A stretch of DNA of 64,000 nt from Acidobacteriota bacterium (GTDB lineage: Bacteria; Acidobacteriota; Terriglobia; Terriglobales; Acidobacteriaceae), in NCBI GenBank assembly GCA_031296105.1, contig JARLGJ010000033.1:25513-89512 (forward strand), read 5' to 3'. The notes under the pieces are model-generated. The model had not been told where the DNA came from, did not search any database, and saw only the letters and a list, made by a program, of their open reading frames with translations. Every line of letters begins with the position of its first letter. Within the stretch, counting starts at the first letter, position 1. The translations under genes were made by a program, and so were the position numbers. This document shows, one piece after another, positions 1 through 10,801 of the stretch.

Positions 1-156
1 TCCGGAAGGATACCCGATACTACTCAACGCTCCCTTGAACGGGCAAGCCGAAACCCAGTTCCGGCTGTGGATATTCGGCCTAATCATTTTGCCAATGAGG
101 CGGCCGACGTTGATGGAGATGCACGTACTCCGGTCCGGGTCGCGGAGAATTTCCAT
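1..156 (-). CDS. possible partial ORF, unrecognised, runs off left edge
   Basis: A reading frame opens with ATG at 156 on the minus strand and stays open to base 1 (52 codons). It begins MEILRDPDRSTC. It lies just downstream of tRNA-Val on the same strand. I do not recognise the peptide, and 52 open codons in GC-rich DNA can occur by chance. A tRNA-adjacent integrase was considered, but the visible N-terminus gives no support. Confidence 0.2.
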   Translation of the reverse strand, partial: MEILRDPDRSTCISINVGRLIGKMIRPNIHSRNWVSACPFKGALSSIGYPSG

Positions 157-220
157 ACCCCGACAAATTAATCGTTTCCCGTCCGCTTTGGCAAACCGTC
201 CACTCGCCGGAGGTTGGCAG

Positions 221-295
221 TGGTGGGCGCTATAGGATTCGAACCTATGACTTCCACCGTGTGAAGGTGGCACTCTACCGCTGAGTTAAGCGCCC
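221..295 (-). tRNA. tRNA-Val (anticodon CAC)
   Basis: The minus strand folds into a full cloverleaf. The acceptor stem GGGCGCT pairs with AGCGCCC. The anticodon stem CCACC/GGTGG encloses loop TTCACAC with anticodon CAC. The T-arm contains GGTTCGAATCC, and the 3' CCA is encoded in the DNA. The anticodon reads GUG valine codons. The gene stands alone between an unrecognised ORF and the sigma factor gene. Confidence 0.95.
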
Positions 296-315
296 CAGTG
301 GTTTGCACTAAACGG

Positions 316-344
316 ATTGTAGCAAAGGCTCCTCGTTTGGCAAA
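316..344 (-). promoter_or_regulatory. probable promoter of tRNA-Val
   Basis: On the minus strand TTTGCC (339-344) and TACAAT (316-321) are 17 bases apart, a sigma-70-like pair. It would start transcription about 14 bases before the tRNA 5' end. Confidence 0.45.
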
Positions 345-416
345 GCCGGGGCTGTGAGTTTCCTCGCAAAGCCTTGATGTTTCAGGCATAATAGCCGGGA
401 GATACCTCTCTTTCGC

Positions 417-1184
417 ATGATCTGGCGGCGTAAAAAACACGAAGAGCCGGAGCCGGGCCCGGAACCCACCGAAGCTGAAGAATCCCCGCAACTTTCCGAA
501 TCGGAGGGGGTTTCTAGCGATATGAGCAGCATGGTCATCGGTGGCGCTTTCCCCGAACCAGCCAGCCTCCCGGTTGGCGGTACGATCCGCTTCGGCGATC
601 CGGCCCAGTTGGCGGCCATGGATGACGCCCAGGTGATGCTGCGGGTACGCGACGGCGACGACGCGGCCTTCAACTATCTGGTGGAGCATTACCGGCGGGC
701 CATGATCGGCTTCATGTTCCGCATGGTGCATGACTCCGCCGTGGCCGAAGACCTGGCGCAGGAGGTCTTCCTGCGGGTGTACCGCTCACGCGAAAGTTAT
801 TCGGCCGACGCCAAGTTCACCACCTGGTTGTACCGCATTGCCACCAACCTGGGCGTGAACTACGTGCGCGACCACAAGAACGAGCGTCCCGAGGTGAAGT
901 CCAGCCTGGATGAGACCGATGAAGATACCGGCCTCAGCATGGATGTGGCGGATACCCGCCGGAACGTGGAGCAGGAGTTGTTGCGTCAGGAACGCATGAT
1001 GGCCATCCGGCAGAAGGTGCAGGAACTGCCCGAACGCCAGCGCTTGGCGGTGCTGATGCATAAATACCAGGAGATGGATTACCGGCAGATCGCCGAGGTG
1101 CTGCACCTGAGCGAATCCGCCACCAAGAGCTTGCTCTTCCGCGCCTATGAAACATTGCGGGAGAGCCTGAAGGACTTTGTGTAG
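417..1184 (+). CDS. ECF-type RNA polymerase sigma factor
   Basis: The protein directs RNA polymerase to its own promoter set. Its first 75 residues are acidic, proline-rich and low-complexity. Sigma region 2 follows (DAAFNYLVEHYRRAM to AEDLAQEVFLRVYR, WLYRIATNLGVNYVRD), then region 4 (LPERQRLAVLMH, MDYRQIAEVLHLSESATKSLLFRA). At 255 residues it is longer than the usual 180-200 because of the N-terminal extension. An in-frame ATG at 522, preceded by GGAGGGGG, is a plausible alternative start giving 221 residues. The next gene, 8 bases downstream, encodes a likely anti-sigma factor, so the pair probably forms an operon. The stimulus is unknown. Confidence 0.9.
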   Translation: MIWRRKKHEEPEPGPEPTEAEESPQLSESEGVSSDMSSMVIGGAFPEPASLPVGGTIRFGDPAQLAAMDDAQVMLRVRDGDDAAFNYLVEHYRRAMIGFMFRMVHDSAVAEDLAQEVFLRVYRSRESYSADAKFTTWLYRIATNLGVNYVRDHKNERPEVKSSLDETDEDTGLSMDVADTRRNVEQELLRQERMMAIRQKVQELPERQRLAVLMHKYQEMDYRQIAEVLHLSESATKSLLFRAYETLRESLKDFV

Positions 1185-1192
1185 GTGTTGCA

Positions 1193-1687
1193 ATGAACTG
1201 TAAAACGATTCGCGAACAGTTGCCGGACGTAGCCCTCGCGGCCAACGCGGTGCCTCCTGAAATGGAAGCCCACCTGACCGGATGCCAGGAATGCGCCCAC
1301 GTCTTGGAGTCTCTCCGCGCAACGATGAGCTTGCTGGACGAATGGAAGGCTCCCGAGCCTTCTCCCTTCTGGGACGTTCGTATGCAGGCGCGTCTGCGCG
1401 AAGAACAACAGAAAGCGGCGGTGCCGCGCGGCTGGCTGTATTGGCTGCGGCGTCCGGCGCTGAGCCTTGCGGCCGCCTTGTGCCTGGTGCTCGGCGTGGG
1501 GTCTTACCAGGCGTTCCGCTTTTTAAGCACCTCGGAGACTGCTCCGGCTCTGCCTACGCAGATGGCATCGGCGCCCACCGGCACGGCCGTGGCCGACCTG
1601 CTCTACCTGGAGTCGAACCACGAACTGCTGCAGAACTTCGATGCCCTGGACGATCTGGACGGCGATGACAACACCGAGGTGAACTAA
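1193..1687 (+). CDS. zinc-finger anti-sigma factor, single-pass membrane protein
   Basis: The 164-residue protein carries an N-terminal ZAS-type motif, His27-x3-Cys31-x2-Cys34, and one predicted membrane helix at about 88-110. A short acidic C-terminal part follows. This is the layout of anti-sigma factors that hold an ECF sigma factor at the inner membrane. It starts 8 bases after the sigma gene and is probably translated from the same mRNA. The extracytoplasmic part (about 55 residues) is too small to name a sensed signal. The partner assignment rests on position. Confidence 0.8.
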   Translation: MNCKTIREQLPDVALAANAVPPEMEAHLTGCQECAHVLESLRATMSLLDEWKAPEPSPFWDVRMQARLREEQQKAAVPRGWLYWLRRPALSLAAALCLVLGVGSYQAFRFLSTSETAPALPTQMASAPTGTAVADLLYLESNHELLQNFDALDDLDGDDNTEVN

Positions 1688-1756
1688 CTCTCGGTACGAT
1701 GATTTTCCTTGGGCGCGCCGCGGGGTGCGCACAAGTCTGACGACCCGGTAATTTTG

Positions 1757-2467
1757 ATGATGCGCGGCAATTCCATTCCGGCCCTGATCGTGTGCCTGCT
1801 GCTGGCGGCTCCGCTGACGGCGCAGCACCACGCGTCTGCCCCGCAGGCGCCGCGCGGGCCGGCGCCCTTGTATGTGCCGCGCGGCGAGGCGCACGTGCAA
1901 CGCAACACGATGCCGCCATCCCAGGGTCATAACAATTCCCGTCCGGAAGTTTCCGGCGCCCGCGGCGGCGCACCCAACAATGCCGGCCCGGCGCAGCACG
2001 CAAACCAGCCGCAGGCACAGCCCCACTCGATCCTCCGCGGACAGGGCCCGCACACTGGCGACTGGCTGCGCGACAATCGCAAGCTCTCTCCCGACGAACA
2101 GCGCCACCTGTTGCAGCAGGATCCGAACTTCAACCGTCTGCCGCCGCAGCGCCAGCAGCAGTTGGTAAACCGTCTGCAGAAGTTCAATTCCATGACGCCG
2201 CAACAGCAGCAGCGCGTGCTGAACCGCATGCAGATGATGGAACATCTGCCGCCGGCGCAGCAGCAGAGGGCCAACCAGCTCTTCGGCCAGTTCAAGCAGA
2301 TGCCGGAGGCGCGCAAGCAGGCCGTGCGTCAGGAACTGCATCAGATGCACAACATGCCGCCGGAGGCGCGCGAGCACGAGTTGGATTCGCCCGAATTGCG
2401 GAATCGCTTTTCGCCCGACGAATTGCGGATGCTGCGCGGCTTTAACGACATCGGGTTTATCGAGTAA
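1757..2467 (+). CDS. exported DUF3106-like Gln-rich protein
   Basis: I chose ATG at 1757 (a second ATG follows at 1760) because it starts a clear signal peptide: a short basic stretch, then IPALIVCLLLAAPLTAQ, with cleavage likely near residue 23. The mature N-terminal half is proline-, histidine- and glycine-rich. The C-terminal half has repeated units of the type LPPxxxQQLxNRLQKFNSMTPxQQQRVLNRM, typical of DUF3106. The family lies in the envelope and has no assigned biochemical role. It directly follows the sigma/anti-sigma pair and may be a target of it or an operon partner. Confidence 0.7.
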   Translation: MMRGNSIPALIVCLLLAAPLTAQHHASAPQAPRGPAPLYVPRGEAHVQRNTMPPSQGHNNSRPEVSGARGGAPNNAGPAQHANQPQAQPHSILRGQGPHTGDWLRDNRKLSPDEQRHLLQQDPNFNRLPPQRQQQLVNRLQKFNSMTPQQQQRVLNRMQMMEHLPPAQQQRANQLFGQFKQMPEARKQAVRQELHQMHNMPPEAREHELDSPELRNRFSPDELRMLRGFNDIGFIE

Positions 2468-2490
2468 TACGTTTCCCGTGAAATGAGAAA

Positions 2491-2515
2491 GGCGCGGCCA
2501 TGGCCGCGCCTTTGC
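2491..2515 (+). terminator. perfect palindromic hairpin, possible terminator
   Basis: GGCGCGGCCATGGCCGCGCC (2491-2510) is a perfect 20-base palindrome followed by TTTG. It lies 23 bases after the DUF3106-like stop codon. The T-run is short, so termination efficiency is uncertain. The core GCGGCCATGGC reappears in the hairpin at 20282-20348. Confidence 0.5.
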
Positions 2516-2561
2516 TGTGTGCAAGAAGTATGCTGCCGGGAAATGTCTAAACAAGTGGAAC

Positions 2562-2597
2562 TTTGTCAGGGCACGGCTGAAGCCGTGCCCTGACAAA
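2562..2597. repeat. 17-bp perfect inverted repeat, REP-like
   Basis: Arms 2562-2578 and 2581-2597 match perfectly around a two-base centre, with core GGCACGGCTGAAGCCGTGCC. Such GGCTGAAGCC hairpins are, from memory, common intergenic repeats in acidobacterial genomes. It may also act as a second terminator before the divergent AT-rich regulatory region. Confidence 0.6.
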
Positions 2598-2729
2598 ACA
2601 TCTTCCCATCAATATCTATTGGTGACCGGTTAAATTCCCGCAGAATAGCTTGCGAGACGTACTTATTCAGAGTTCCCTTGCGAGAAACGGATCTGCTCCG
2701 TTTCAGTCCACGATTCGCACATCTCGTAG

Positions 2730-2758
2730 TTGACATATTATTGCATCTGCAATAATAT
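2730..2758 (+). promoter_or_regulatory. sigma-70 promoter overlapped by Fur/PerR-type palindrome
   Basis: TTGACA (2730-2735) and TAATAT (2753-2758) are 17 bases apart, a near-consensus promoter. The stretch 2735-2758 is a palindrome with perfect 11-base arms (ATATTATTGCA and its complement) around TC. It covers the spacer and the -10 element, so a bound repressor would block polymerase. The expected transcription start falls at or within the first codons of the regulator gene. Confidence 0.75.
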
Positions 2759-2763
2759 CCACG

Positions 2764-3225
2764 ATGATGAATGCACGAGACGACAAGGCAGCGCGCCGGG
2801 CAGAGATTGAAAAGATATGCCGTGAACATGGCCTGCCTCTGACCGCGCAACGGCGCATTGTGCTGGAGACATTGCCAAAGCTGAACCATCCGGCGGTGGA
2901 TGAAATCTGGGAGCAAGCCCGCGAGTCCATGCCGGAGGTCTCCCGCACGACGGTCTATCGCACGCTGGAAATGTTTTCGAAGCTCAGAATCATCCGCAAG
3001 GTCTGCCATCCGGGAGCGGTGGCGCGCTACGAGGACAAGACCAACCGCCACCACCATCTGCTATGTCTGCGCTGTGGCAAGATGACGGACCTCGACGATC
3101 CATCGCTGGACAAGCTGCATCTTCCCGGTGCCGGCACCGGTTACCAGATCGAAGATTATTCCATTCAGTTTCGCGGGCTGTGCAAGAAATGCATGGCGGA
3201 CAAGAAACATAAGCAAAACCTATAA
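2764..3225 (+). CDS. Fur-family metalloregulator, probably PerR-like
   Basis: The 153-residue protein has a winged-helix domain (LPLTAQRRIVLETL, SRTTVYRTLEMF) and a C-terminal dimer domain. Metal ligands are visible: HHH at 96-98, a structural zinc site Cys101-x2-Cys104 with Cys140-x2-Cys143, and Asp109 (MTDLDDP) where PerR proteins usually have Asp and Fur proteins Glu. katG lies 105 bases downstream, the classic PerR target. The palindrome over its promoter suggests autoregulation. Start codons at 2764 and 2767 are both possible; no ribosome binding site is seen, so leaderless translation is likely. Peroxide sensing is inferred. Confidence 0.85.
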   Translation: MMNARDDKAARRAEIEKICREHGLPLTAQRRIVLETLPKLNHPAVDEIWEQARESMPEVSRTTVYRTLEMFSKLRIIRKVCHPGAVARYEDKTNRHHHLLCLRCGKMTDLDDPSLDKLHLPGAGTGYQIEDYSIQFRGLCKKCMADKKHKQNL

Positions 3226-3290
3226 AGACTACTTTTGGCGCGGCCCGGAAAGCCGGTCGCGACAGCTTTTACTGGTCAACAGCAACGTAA

Positions 3291-5537
<2,247 letters not shown>

Positions 5538-5795
5538 TCCGCAACGGGATGGAAGACCGGCGAAGGCAAATCGACTTCTTACAAAAATAGGCAGCCGATG
5601 AACAATGCCTTCGCCGGGTCTTTCTGCAGTAGTTGCACGCCGGGCTGAGTGTGGCTAGCCATCGTCATACCCGGCACGAATGCAGCACGGCGCTGGCCGC
5701 GCTGCATTGCGGCTTGCGCCGGAGCGGACAAAGGCGGAAAATCGGCGGGAGCGTTTGGGGCGGGGTTCGGGACACATCCTGCCAAGGAGGCGGTT

Positions 5796-7424
5796 ATGCG
5801 CAAAGGATTGCTGATTCTCGCAGGCGTGGTAGTAGTTCTGTTGGTGGCTATGTTGGCGTTGGCGATGCTGGTGAATGCCGACCACTTCCGTCCGCAGGTG
5901 GAGCAGCAGGCAACGGCGGCGCTGGGCAGGCAGGTGACCATCGGAAAGCTGAAGCTAGCACTCTTCGCGGGCGGCATTACAGCGGAAAAACTCTCGGTGG
6001 CCGATGATCCGCAGTTCAGCAACGAGCCGTTCTTGACCGCCGACTCGATGGCGATTGGCGTCGATCTGCACGCGCTCATCTTTAGCCGCAAGTTGAACGT
6101 GAAGTCCTTTACGCTGCACGCCCCCAGTGTGCACCTGGTGCAGAATGCGAAGGGCGACTGGAATTACGCCACCCTGGGCAGCAAGACCGCCAGCACCGCT
6201 CCCAAGGATAAAAGCGCGACGCCGGATTTTGTGGTGGGTAAGTTCCTGCTGGATGACGGCAAGGTGAGCGTGCTACATCTGGAGAACAACCACACCAGCG
6301 CCTACACGAAGCTGAAGATGGAAGCGACCGACGTTACGCTGAAGGGCACGGTTCCCTACTCGTTCTCGGCCAGCGCGCCGGGCGGCGGCACCGTTGAGGC
6401 CAAAGGATTGTTCGGCCCGTTGGCGGAAGACGTTGAGCGGACTCCAGTAACGGCCACGGTAACGGTGAAAGGATTTGACATCTCGGCCTCGGGCTTCACC
6501 GATCCGGGTTCACCGATGAAGGGCATTGTGGATCTGACGGCCGACGTGCAATCCGACGGCACGAAGAGTGAAGTGGTGGCGCACGTTACAGGCAACAAGA
6601 TGTGCCTGGTGGAGGGTTGCTCCGCGGCCAGCACTGTGATTGCTTTAGATGTGAATGCAAGCTATCTGCTGGCCGACAAACTGGCCACCCTCAGCAGCAG
6701 CCAGTTGCGCTTTGGCAAGAGCACGGCCAGCATCAGCGGCACGGTGAATTTGAAAGCGGCCTCGCCCAAGGTGGATGCCAAGGTGGATGCCAACTCGCTG
6801 GCCGTGGGTGACATTGAAGGCGTGCTGCCGGCAGTAGCCGTGGTGCTGCCTCCGGGCGCCAAACTGGAAGGCGGCACGGCCGCGTTGCACGCTTCGGCTG
6901 CTGGACCGGCAAGCGCGATGACCATCAAGGCGCACGTGGCGCTGAGTAACAGCAAGCTAACAGGCTACGACCTGAACTCCAAGATGAGCGTGGTAACGCA
7001 CCTGACCGGCATTACGGTAAATAAGGAGACGCCAATTCAGGAGTTCTCCGCCGACGCGCTGCAGAATAGCGACGGAACAAAGGTGGATAACCTGCTGCTG
7101 AACATGCCGGGACTGGCCAAAGTAACAGGCTCGGGCACCATTGGCAAAAAGAACGAGCTGAACTTTACCATGAAGGCCGTGGTGGACATCAGCCATAGCG
7201 CGGTGGGCAAGGTGAACGCGGTGTTCGGTAAGAAGAGCACCAACCTGCCGGTTCCTTTCCATGTAGGCGGCACTGCGCAGGACCCGAAGATTACGCCGGA
7301 CGTAGGCGTGCCGGGAGTAAGTTCGCTGACCAACGCGGGTACCGGCGCAGCCTCAACCGTTAAGGATTCCGCAACGAAGGCCGTAAGCGGACTGGGCGGA
7401 CTCTTCGGCAAAAAGAAGAAGTAA
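5796..7424 (+). CDS. AsmA-family envelope protein
   Basis: I chose ATG at 5796 because AAGGAGG sits just upstream and a membrane anchor follows at once (GLLILAGVVVVLLVAMLALAML, about residues 4-25). The rest is a long periplasmic, beta-rich region with AsmA-type sequence (NADHFRPQVEQQATAALGRQVTIGKLKLALF) and a second conserved part near the end (GSGTIGKKNELNFTMKA). AsmA relatives anchor in the inner membrane and are linked to outer-membrane assembly and lipid transport. The lysine-rich C-terminus (FGKKKK) is typical. It is probably monocistronic, with a terminator directly after it. Confidence 0.8.
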   Translation: MRKGLLILAGVVVVLLVAMLALAMLVNADHFRPQVEQQATAALGRQVTIGKLKLALFAGGITAEKLSVADDPQFSNEPFLTADSMAIGVDLHALIFSRKLNVKSFTLHAPSVHLVQNAKGDWNYATLGSKTASTAPKDKSATPDFVVGKFLLDDGKVSVLHLENNHTSAYTKLKMEATDVTLKGTVPYSFSASAPGGGTVEAKGLFGPLAEDVERTPVTATVTVKGFDISASGFTDPGSPMKGIVDLTADVQSDGTKSEVVAHVTGNKMCLVEGCSAASTVIALDVNASYLLADKLATLSSSQLRFGKSTASISGTVNLKAASPKVDAKVDANSLAVGDIEGVLPAVAVVLPPGAKLEGGTAALHASAAGPASAMTIKAHVALSNSKLTGYDLNSKMSVVTHLTGITVNKETPIQEFSADALQNSDGTKVDNLLLNMPGLAKVTGSGTIGKKNELNFTMKAVVDISHSAVGKVNAVFGKKSTNLPVPFHVGGTAQDPKITPDVGVPGVSSLTNAGTGAASTVKDSATKAVSGLGGLFGKKKK

Positions 7425-7440
7425 CATACGCACAATACTA

Positions 7441-7477
7441 ACGCGCGGAGGAGTAACACTTCTCCGCGCGTTTTCTT
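7441..7477. terminator. bidirectional terminator between asmA-like gene and pspA
   Basis: ACGCGCGGAG and CTCCGCGCGT pair around an 11-base loop, followed on the plus strand by TTTTCTTTT. The two flanking genes converge on it, and the pspA stop codon begins at the end of the T-run. Confidence 0.8.
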
Positions 7478-8149
7478 TTACGCGGAAGGCAATCCCTTGC
7501 GCTGCTTTAACTCCTCCAACATGCGATCGATCTGCTGATCGCGTTCGAGACGGGCGAAGCGGCGCTCCAGGTCATCTCCACTCAACTCCACGGCGGCCTG
7601 CGCGGTGGCCTCGGCGTGCAGCACCTTGTGATTCATTCGCTGAAAGGCTCCCGCGGTTTGCTGCGCCGAATCCGGCTCGCTGGCAGCGGCCGCGGCACGG
7701 CTCACGGCGCGCGAGCGGCGATGACGCGCCAGCAGCAGCTCGGCCTGTGCTTCGGCCTCGCGAATCTTCTGCGCCAGGGCATCCAGGGCCTCGCGCAGCA
7801 CGTCCACTTGCGAACGCTGATCTTCAATCTGCTCAACGAAGCTGGCGGCCATCTGCTTGTTGGTCATGGCGCGGTCGAGCGCGGCGCGCGCCAGGCGGTC
7901 GTCCTGCTTGCCTACGGCGAGATTGGCCTTGTTCATCCAGTCGGCTTCGAGGGCCTGGTTCTCCTTCTGCTTCTTCTCCAGAAGGTGCAGGTCGGCCAAG
8001 GCGATGGCCACCTGCGTTTTCACTTGGATGTACTGGTTCTGCATGTCCAGCACAACCTGCTTGATCATCTTCTCGGGATTCTCAGCGCGGTCCACCATGT
8101 CATTCAGGTTGGCCCGGATGAGAGTAGCAACTCGCTCCAGCAGTGCCAT
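7478..8149 (-). CDS. pspA: PspA/IM30-family membrane-stress protein
   Basis: The 223-residue protein is almost entirely coiled coil, with the PspA/Vipp1 N-terminal pattern (ALLERVATLIRANLNDMVDRAENPEKMIKQ). These proteins form ESCRT-III-like assemblies on the inner membrane and preserve it under stress. It is the last gene of a minus-strand group (xre, nfeD-like, flotillin-like, pspA), an association known from many bacteria. It lies 54 bases after the flotillin gene. No PspF-type activator is nearby, so control probably comes from the XRE regulator at the head of the group. Confidence 0.9.
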   Translation of the reverse strand: MALLERVATLIRANLNDMVDRAENPEKMIKQVVLDMQNQYIQVKTQVAIALADLHLLEKKQKENQALEADWMNKANLAVGKQDDRLARAALDRAMTNKQMAASFVEQIEDQRSQVDVLREALDALAQKIREAEAQAELLLARHRRSRAVSRAAAAASEPDSAQQTAGAFQRMNHKVLHAEATAQAAVELSGDDLERRFARLERDQQIDRMLEELKQRKGLPSA

Positions 8150-8203
8150 AGCAACTCCTTACTGCGGGGAAGGATGCGCCGCGCGCACCCTTCCCCGTTC
8201 GTC

Positions 8204-9640
8204 TTACGATTCCGGCGCGGCCTCCGGCTTGGGAGCCTTGTCGCCGATGGTGCGCACCTTGGACATTAGTTCCTGCATGTTCATGCCACTGAGCGCCTCG
8301 AACAGAGCCGGCACCTGCGCCGCCATCTGTGCGATGTCGCCAGTGATTTTGTTGACGCCGGCGGTCTTGCCGTCGCCGGTGGAGACCACGGTGATGCGGT
8401 CCACCTGCGCCAGCGGTGCGGCCAGCGCGCGTACAATCTCCGGCATTCCGGTGATGAGCTTATCGATCACGGCGGCCTGGTTGTACTCCTGGAACGCCTC
8501 GGCCTTCACGTTCATCGCCTTCGCCTCGGCCTCACCTTTCTTGAAAATGATCTCGGCTTCGGCCTCGCCCTGGTTGCGCGTACTGGCGGCCTTGCCTTCG
8601 GCTTCCAGCGTAAGGCGCTGCTTTTCGGCGGCAGCCAGGGCCTCAATGCGCTGACGCTCAATCTCCGCCGGCTTCAGCACGGTGGCAATCAGTTCCTTTT
8701 CGCGGCGGCTGATTTCGGCTTCCTGCACCAGCACCTGCTGCTCCTTCTCGGCCCTTTGCACCTTCACGGCCTCAACCACCAACTGCTGCTGCATGACGTT
8801 GGTCTGAATCTCATAGGCCTTGTCGGCCGTGGCCTGTTGCTTTTTCACCGACTCGGTGTACTCGGCCTTCTTCAGATCGAGGTCGCGCTGCGACTCGGCC
8901 TGCTTGGTCTGCGAGAGCGTTTCGGCCAGCACCCGCTCCTGGTCGGCCTGCGCTTTGGCCACTGCGGCCTCGCGGGTGGCAATGGCCCGCCGCATGGCCG
9001 TGTCGCGCTCGGCTTCGGCGGTGGCCACGTCGGCATCGCGCTTGATGCGGGCAATGTCCGGACGTCCCATGTTGGTGATGTACTCGTTCTGGTCGCGCAC
9101 TTCCTTAATGGTGAACGAGATCACCTCCAGGCCCATCTTGCTCATGTCCTCGGCGCAGGTGGAGCGCATGCGGTCGCTCACCATCTCCGGCTGCTTCACG
9201 ATTTCTTCCACCGTCAACTGGCCGATGATGCCGCGCAGGTGGCCCTCCATCACCAGGCGGATGAGGCCCTCGCGCTCGATCGGGTTCTTGGTGAGGAACT
9301 GCTCCGAGGCCGTCATGATGGACTCGTTGTCGGACTTCACCTTGATCTGCGCCACGGCCTCCACCGTGACGGCCACGCCTTGCTTGGTGTAGAGATCCTG
9401 CTTGGGCGCCACGTCAAACGACATCAGCTCCAGCGAGAGCTCGTGAAAATTTTCGATCATGGGAATGACCACGGTGCCCTTGCCCTTTACGATGCGCGTT
9501 CCACGAAAGCCATACACCACCAGCGCCTCATGCGGACCTGCTTTGCGATACAGCTTGGCAAATGCCGTGAACGCAAACAGAATCACCAGGACTAACAGAC
9601 CTACAACAACTTCAACCTCTAAAGGGATGTGAAACCCCAT
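8204..9640 (-). CDS. flotillin-like SPFH/Band 7 protein (YqiK/FloT type)
   Basis: One N-terminal membrane helix (about residues 8-28) is followed by an SPFH domain (about 35-210). A long Ala/Glu-rich coiled coil follows (about 210-400: EAERDTAMRRAIATREAAVAKAQADQ), with a flotillin-type C-terminus ending in a Pro/Ala/Glu-rich tail. Bacterial flotillins organise membrane microdomains and work with NfeD proteins, one of which is encoded just upstream. Length (478) is typical. Physical interaction with the neighbours is inferred from gene order. Confidence 0.9.
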   Translation of the reverse strand: MGFHIPLEVEVVVGLLVLVILFAFTAFAKLYRKAGPHEALVVYGFRGTRIVKGKGTVVIPMIENFHELSLELMSFDVAPKQDLYTKQGVAVTVEAVAQIKVKSDNESIMTASEQFLTKNPIEREGLIRLVMEGHLRGIIGQLTVEEIVKQPEMVSDRMRSTCAEDMSKMGLEVISFTIKEVRDQNEYITNMGRPDIARIKRDADVATAEAERDTAMRRAIATREAAVAKAQADQERVLAETLSQTKQAESQRDLDLKKAEYTESVKKQQATADKAYEIQTNVMQQQLVVEAVKVQRAEKEQQVLVQEAEISRREKELIATVLKPAEIERQRIEALAAAEKQRLTLEAEGKAASTRNQGEAEAEIIFKKGEAEAKAMNVKAEAFQEYNQAAVIDKLITGMPEIVRALAAPLAQVDRITVVSTGDGKTAGVNKITGDIAQMAAQVPALFEALSGMNMQELMSKVRTIGDKAPKPEAAPES

Positions 9641-9674
9641 ATTGCCTCCTCAGGCACAGAAAACTGCGGTTGTT

Positions 9675-10283
9675 TTACAGAACTTCGCGGGTGGATTCGA
9701 CGCCGGCCGCGGCGGCCAGCTCGTCCCAACGCCGCACATAGGCGATGCCGCGTTCGTAGCGAGTGACGACTACTTCCACGTCGCGCGGAATTTCCACGTT
9801 ATCCTCACTGCGCGCCGGCGATGAGCAACGCGAACCCAGGCGTGAGAAAATCATCTCTCCCGTGCCGCCCGGGCGCAGCGTGCTGCTGACGCGGCCCAGC
9901 ACGCCCACCATTTCGTAGTCGGCCGGATCCATCGGCGTCTCCATGCGCAACAGCACCTTGGTGACCAGCACAAACACCACCGTGGCGCCAATGAAGCCGC
10001 CAACGATGGCCACCAGCAAAGCCACCATGGCGTACCAATGCGAGTGGCGCGTGAGCAGATAACCAATGCCGCCGAACCAGGCCAGAAACGCCGTGACCGT
10101 ACCCAGGTTCACCGCCGGCATGGAGTTGCCGCCGTGCGCGCCCGGGTGCAGGTGCACGGGATGGCCCAGATGAAAGTGAAACGGCAGGTGGAGGTGCAAA
10201 TGCACTCCGCCCAACATCACCGACAACAGGCTGAGCACAAAGCCCACCAGGAAGCAGGTGAGGTATAAGTCCGCAATGGTCAC
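9675..10283 (-). CDS. NfeD-like membrane protein with His-rich loop
   Basis: The 202-residue protein has a membrane helix at about 7-26 and a strikingly histidine-rich segment at about 27-52 (VHLHLHLPFHFHLGH). Two further helices follow (about 60-112), then a C-terminal OB-fold-like domain (VGVLGRVSSTLRPGGTGEMIF, DVEVVVTRYERGIAYVRRW). The last part is the NfeD signature that pairs with flotillins. Start is GTG at 10283, overlapping the xre stop by 4 bases, so the two are translationally coupled. The His cluster could bind metal; this is unusual for the family as I know it. Confidence 0.75.
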   Translation of the reverse strand: MTIADLYLTCFLVGFVLSLLSVMLGGVHLHLHLPFHFHLGHPVHLHPGAHGGNSMPAVNLGTVTAFLAWFGGIGYLLTRHSHWYAMVALLVAIVGGFIGATVVFVLVTKVLLRMETPMDPADYEMVGVLGRVSSTLRPGGTGEMIFSRLGSRCSSPARSEDNVEIPRDVEVVVTRYERGIAYVRRWDELAAAAGVESTREVL

Positions 10284-10795
10284 TTGCTTTGCTCTCCCTT
10301 GCGCCGCGCACGCGCCGCGACGGGCGGAGCGGACGGCAGTAGAACTTCCATCAAACGATCCACGAGCGTTGGCGTCTCCAGAATCTCGCTCAACAACAGA
10401 AGACAGCGGCGCGAGTCCTCATGCCTGGCCAGCCGCAGCAGTGCGTGCGCCACCGGGGCATCGCGGCGGAAGCGCTCGGCACCGCCGATGAGCCACAGGT
10501 CGAGACGGTCCTCCAGCACGCGCGCGTCACTGGCCAGCTCGGTGTGATAGCCCTCGGGGTCATCCACCAGGTAGCCGGGATGCACCTTGAAGAAACGCGA
10601 CAGCGTGAGCCGCGACGAGTTGGTGAGGTGCGGGCGCGAGCCATGCTCCAGTTGCGACAGGTAGCTTTGGCTGAACTTGGCGCCTGTCTCCTTTTGAATG
10701 GCGCGCACGGTTTCCTGCTGCGTCATCTCGCGGCCCAGGCCGCGCAGGGTTCCCTCCATCTGGCGGAGGTAGCGAAGTTTCTCGGCGAGCTTCAT
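10280..10795 (-). CDS. XRE-family transcriptional regulator
   Basis: I chose ATG at 10795 (172 residues), because upstream codons would run into the promoter. The N-terminal helix-turn-helix reads MTQQETVRAIQKETGAKFSQSYLSQLEHG at about 25-53. The second half (about 90-165) is helical and unrecognised. It is the first gene of the nfeD/flotillin/pspA group and overlaps nfeD by 4 bases. The palindrome over its own promoter suggests autorepression, so it probably sets expression of the whole membrane-stress group. The ligand is unknown. Confidence 0.8.
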   Translation of the reverse strand: MKLAEKLRYLRQMEGTLRGLGREMTQQETVRAIQKETGAKFSQSYLSQLEHGSRPHLTNSSRLTLSRFFKVHPGYLVDDPEGYHTELASDARVLEDRLDLWLIGGAERFRRDAPVAHALLRLARHEDSRRCLLLLSEILETPTLVDRLMEVLLPSAPPVAARARRKGEQSK

Positions 10796-10801
10796 TTCGA
10801 T

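Noticed and set aside
168..731. Minus-strand reading frame across the tRNA and the sigma factor start
   Set aside because: It contains the tRNA-Val gene and lies antisense to the sigma factor; no recognisable protein.
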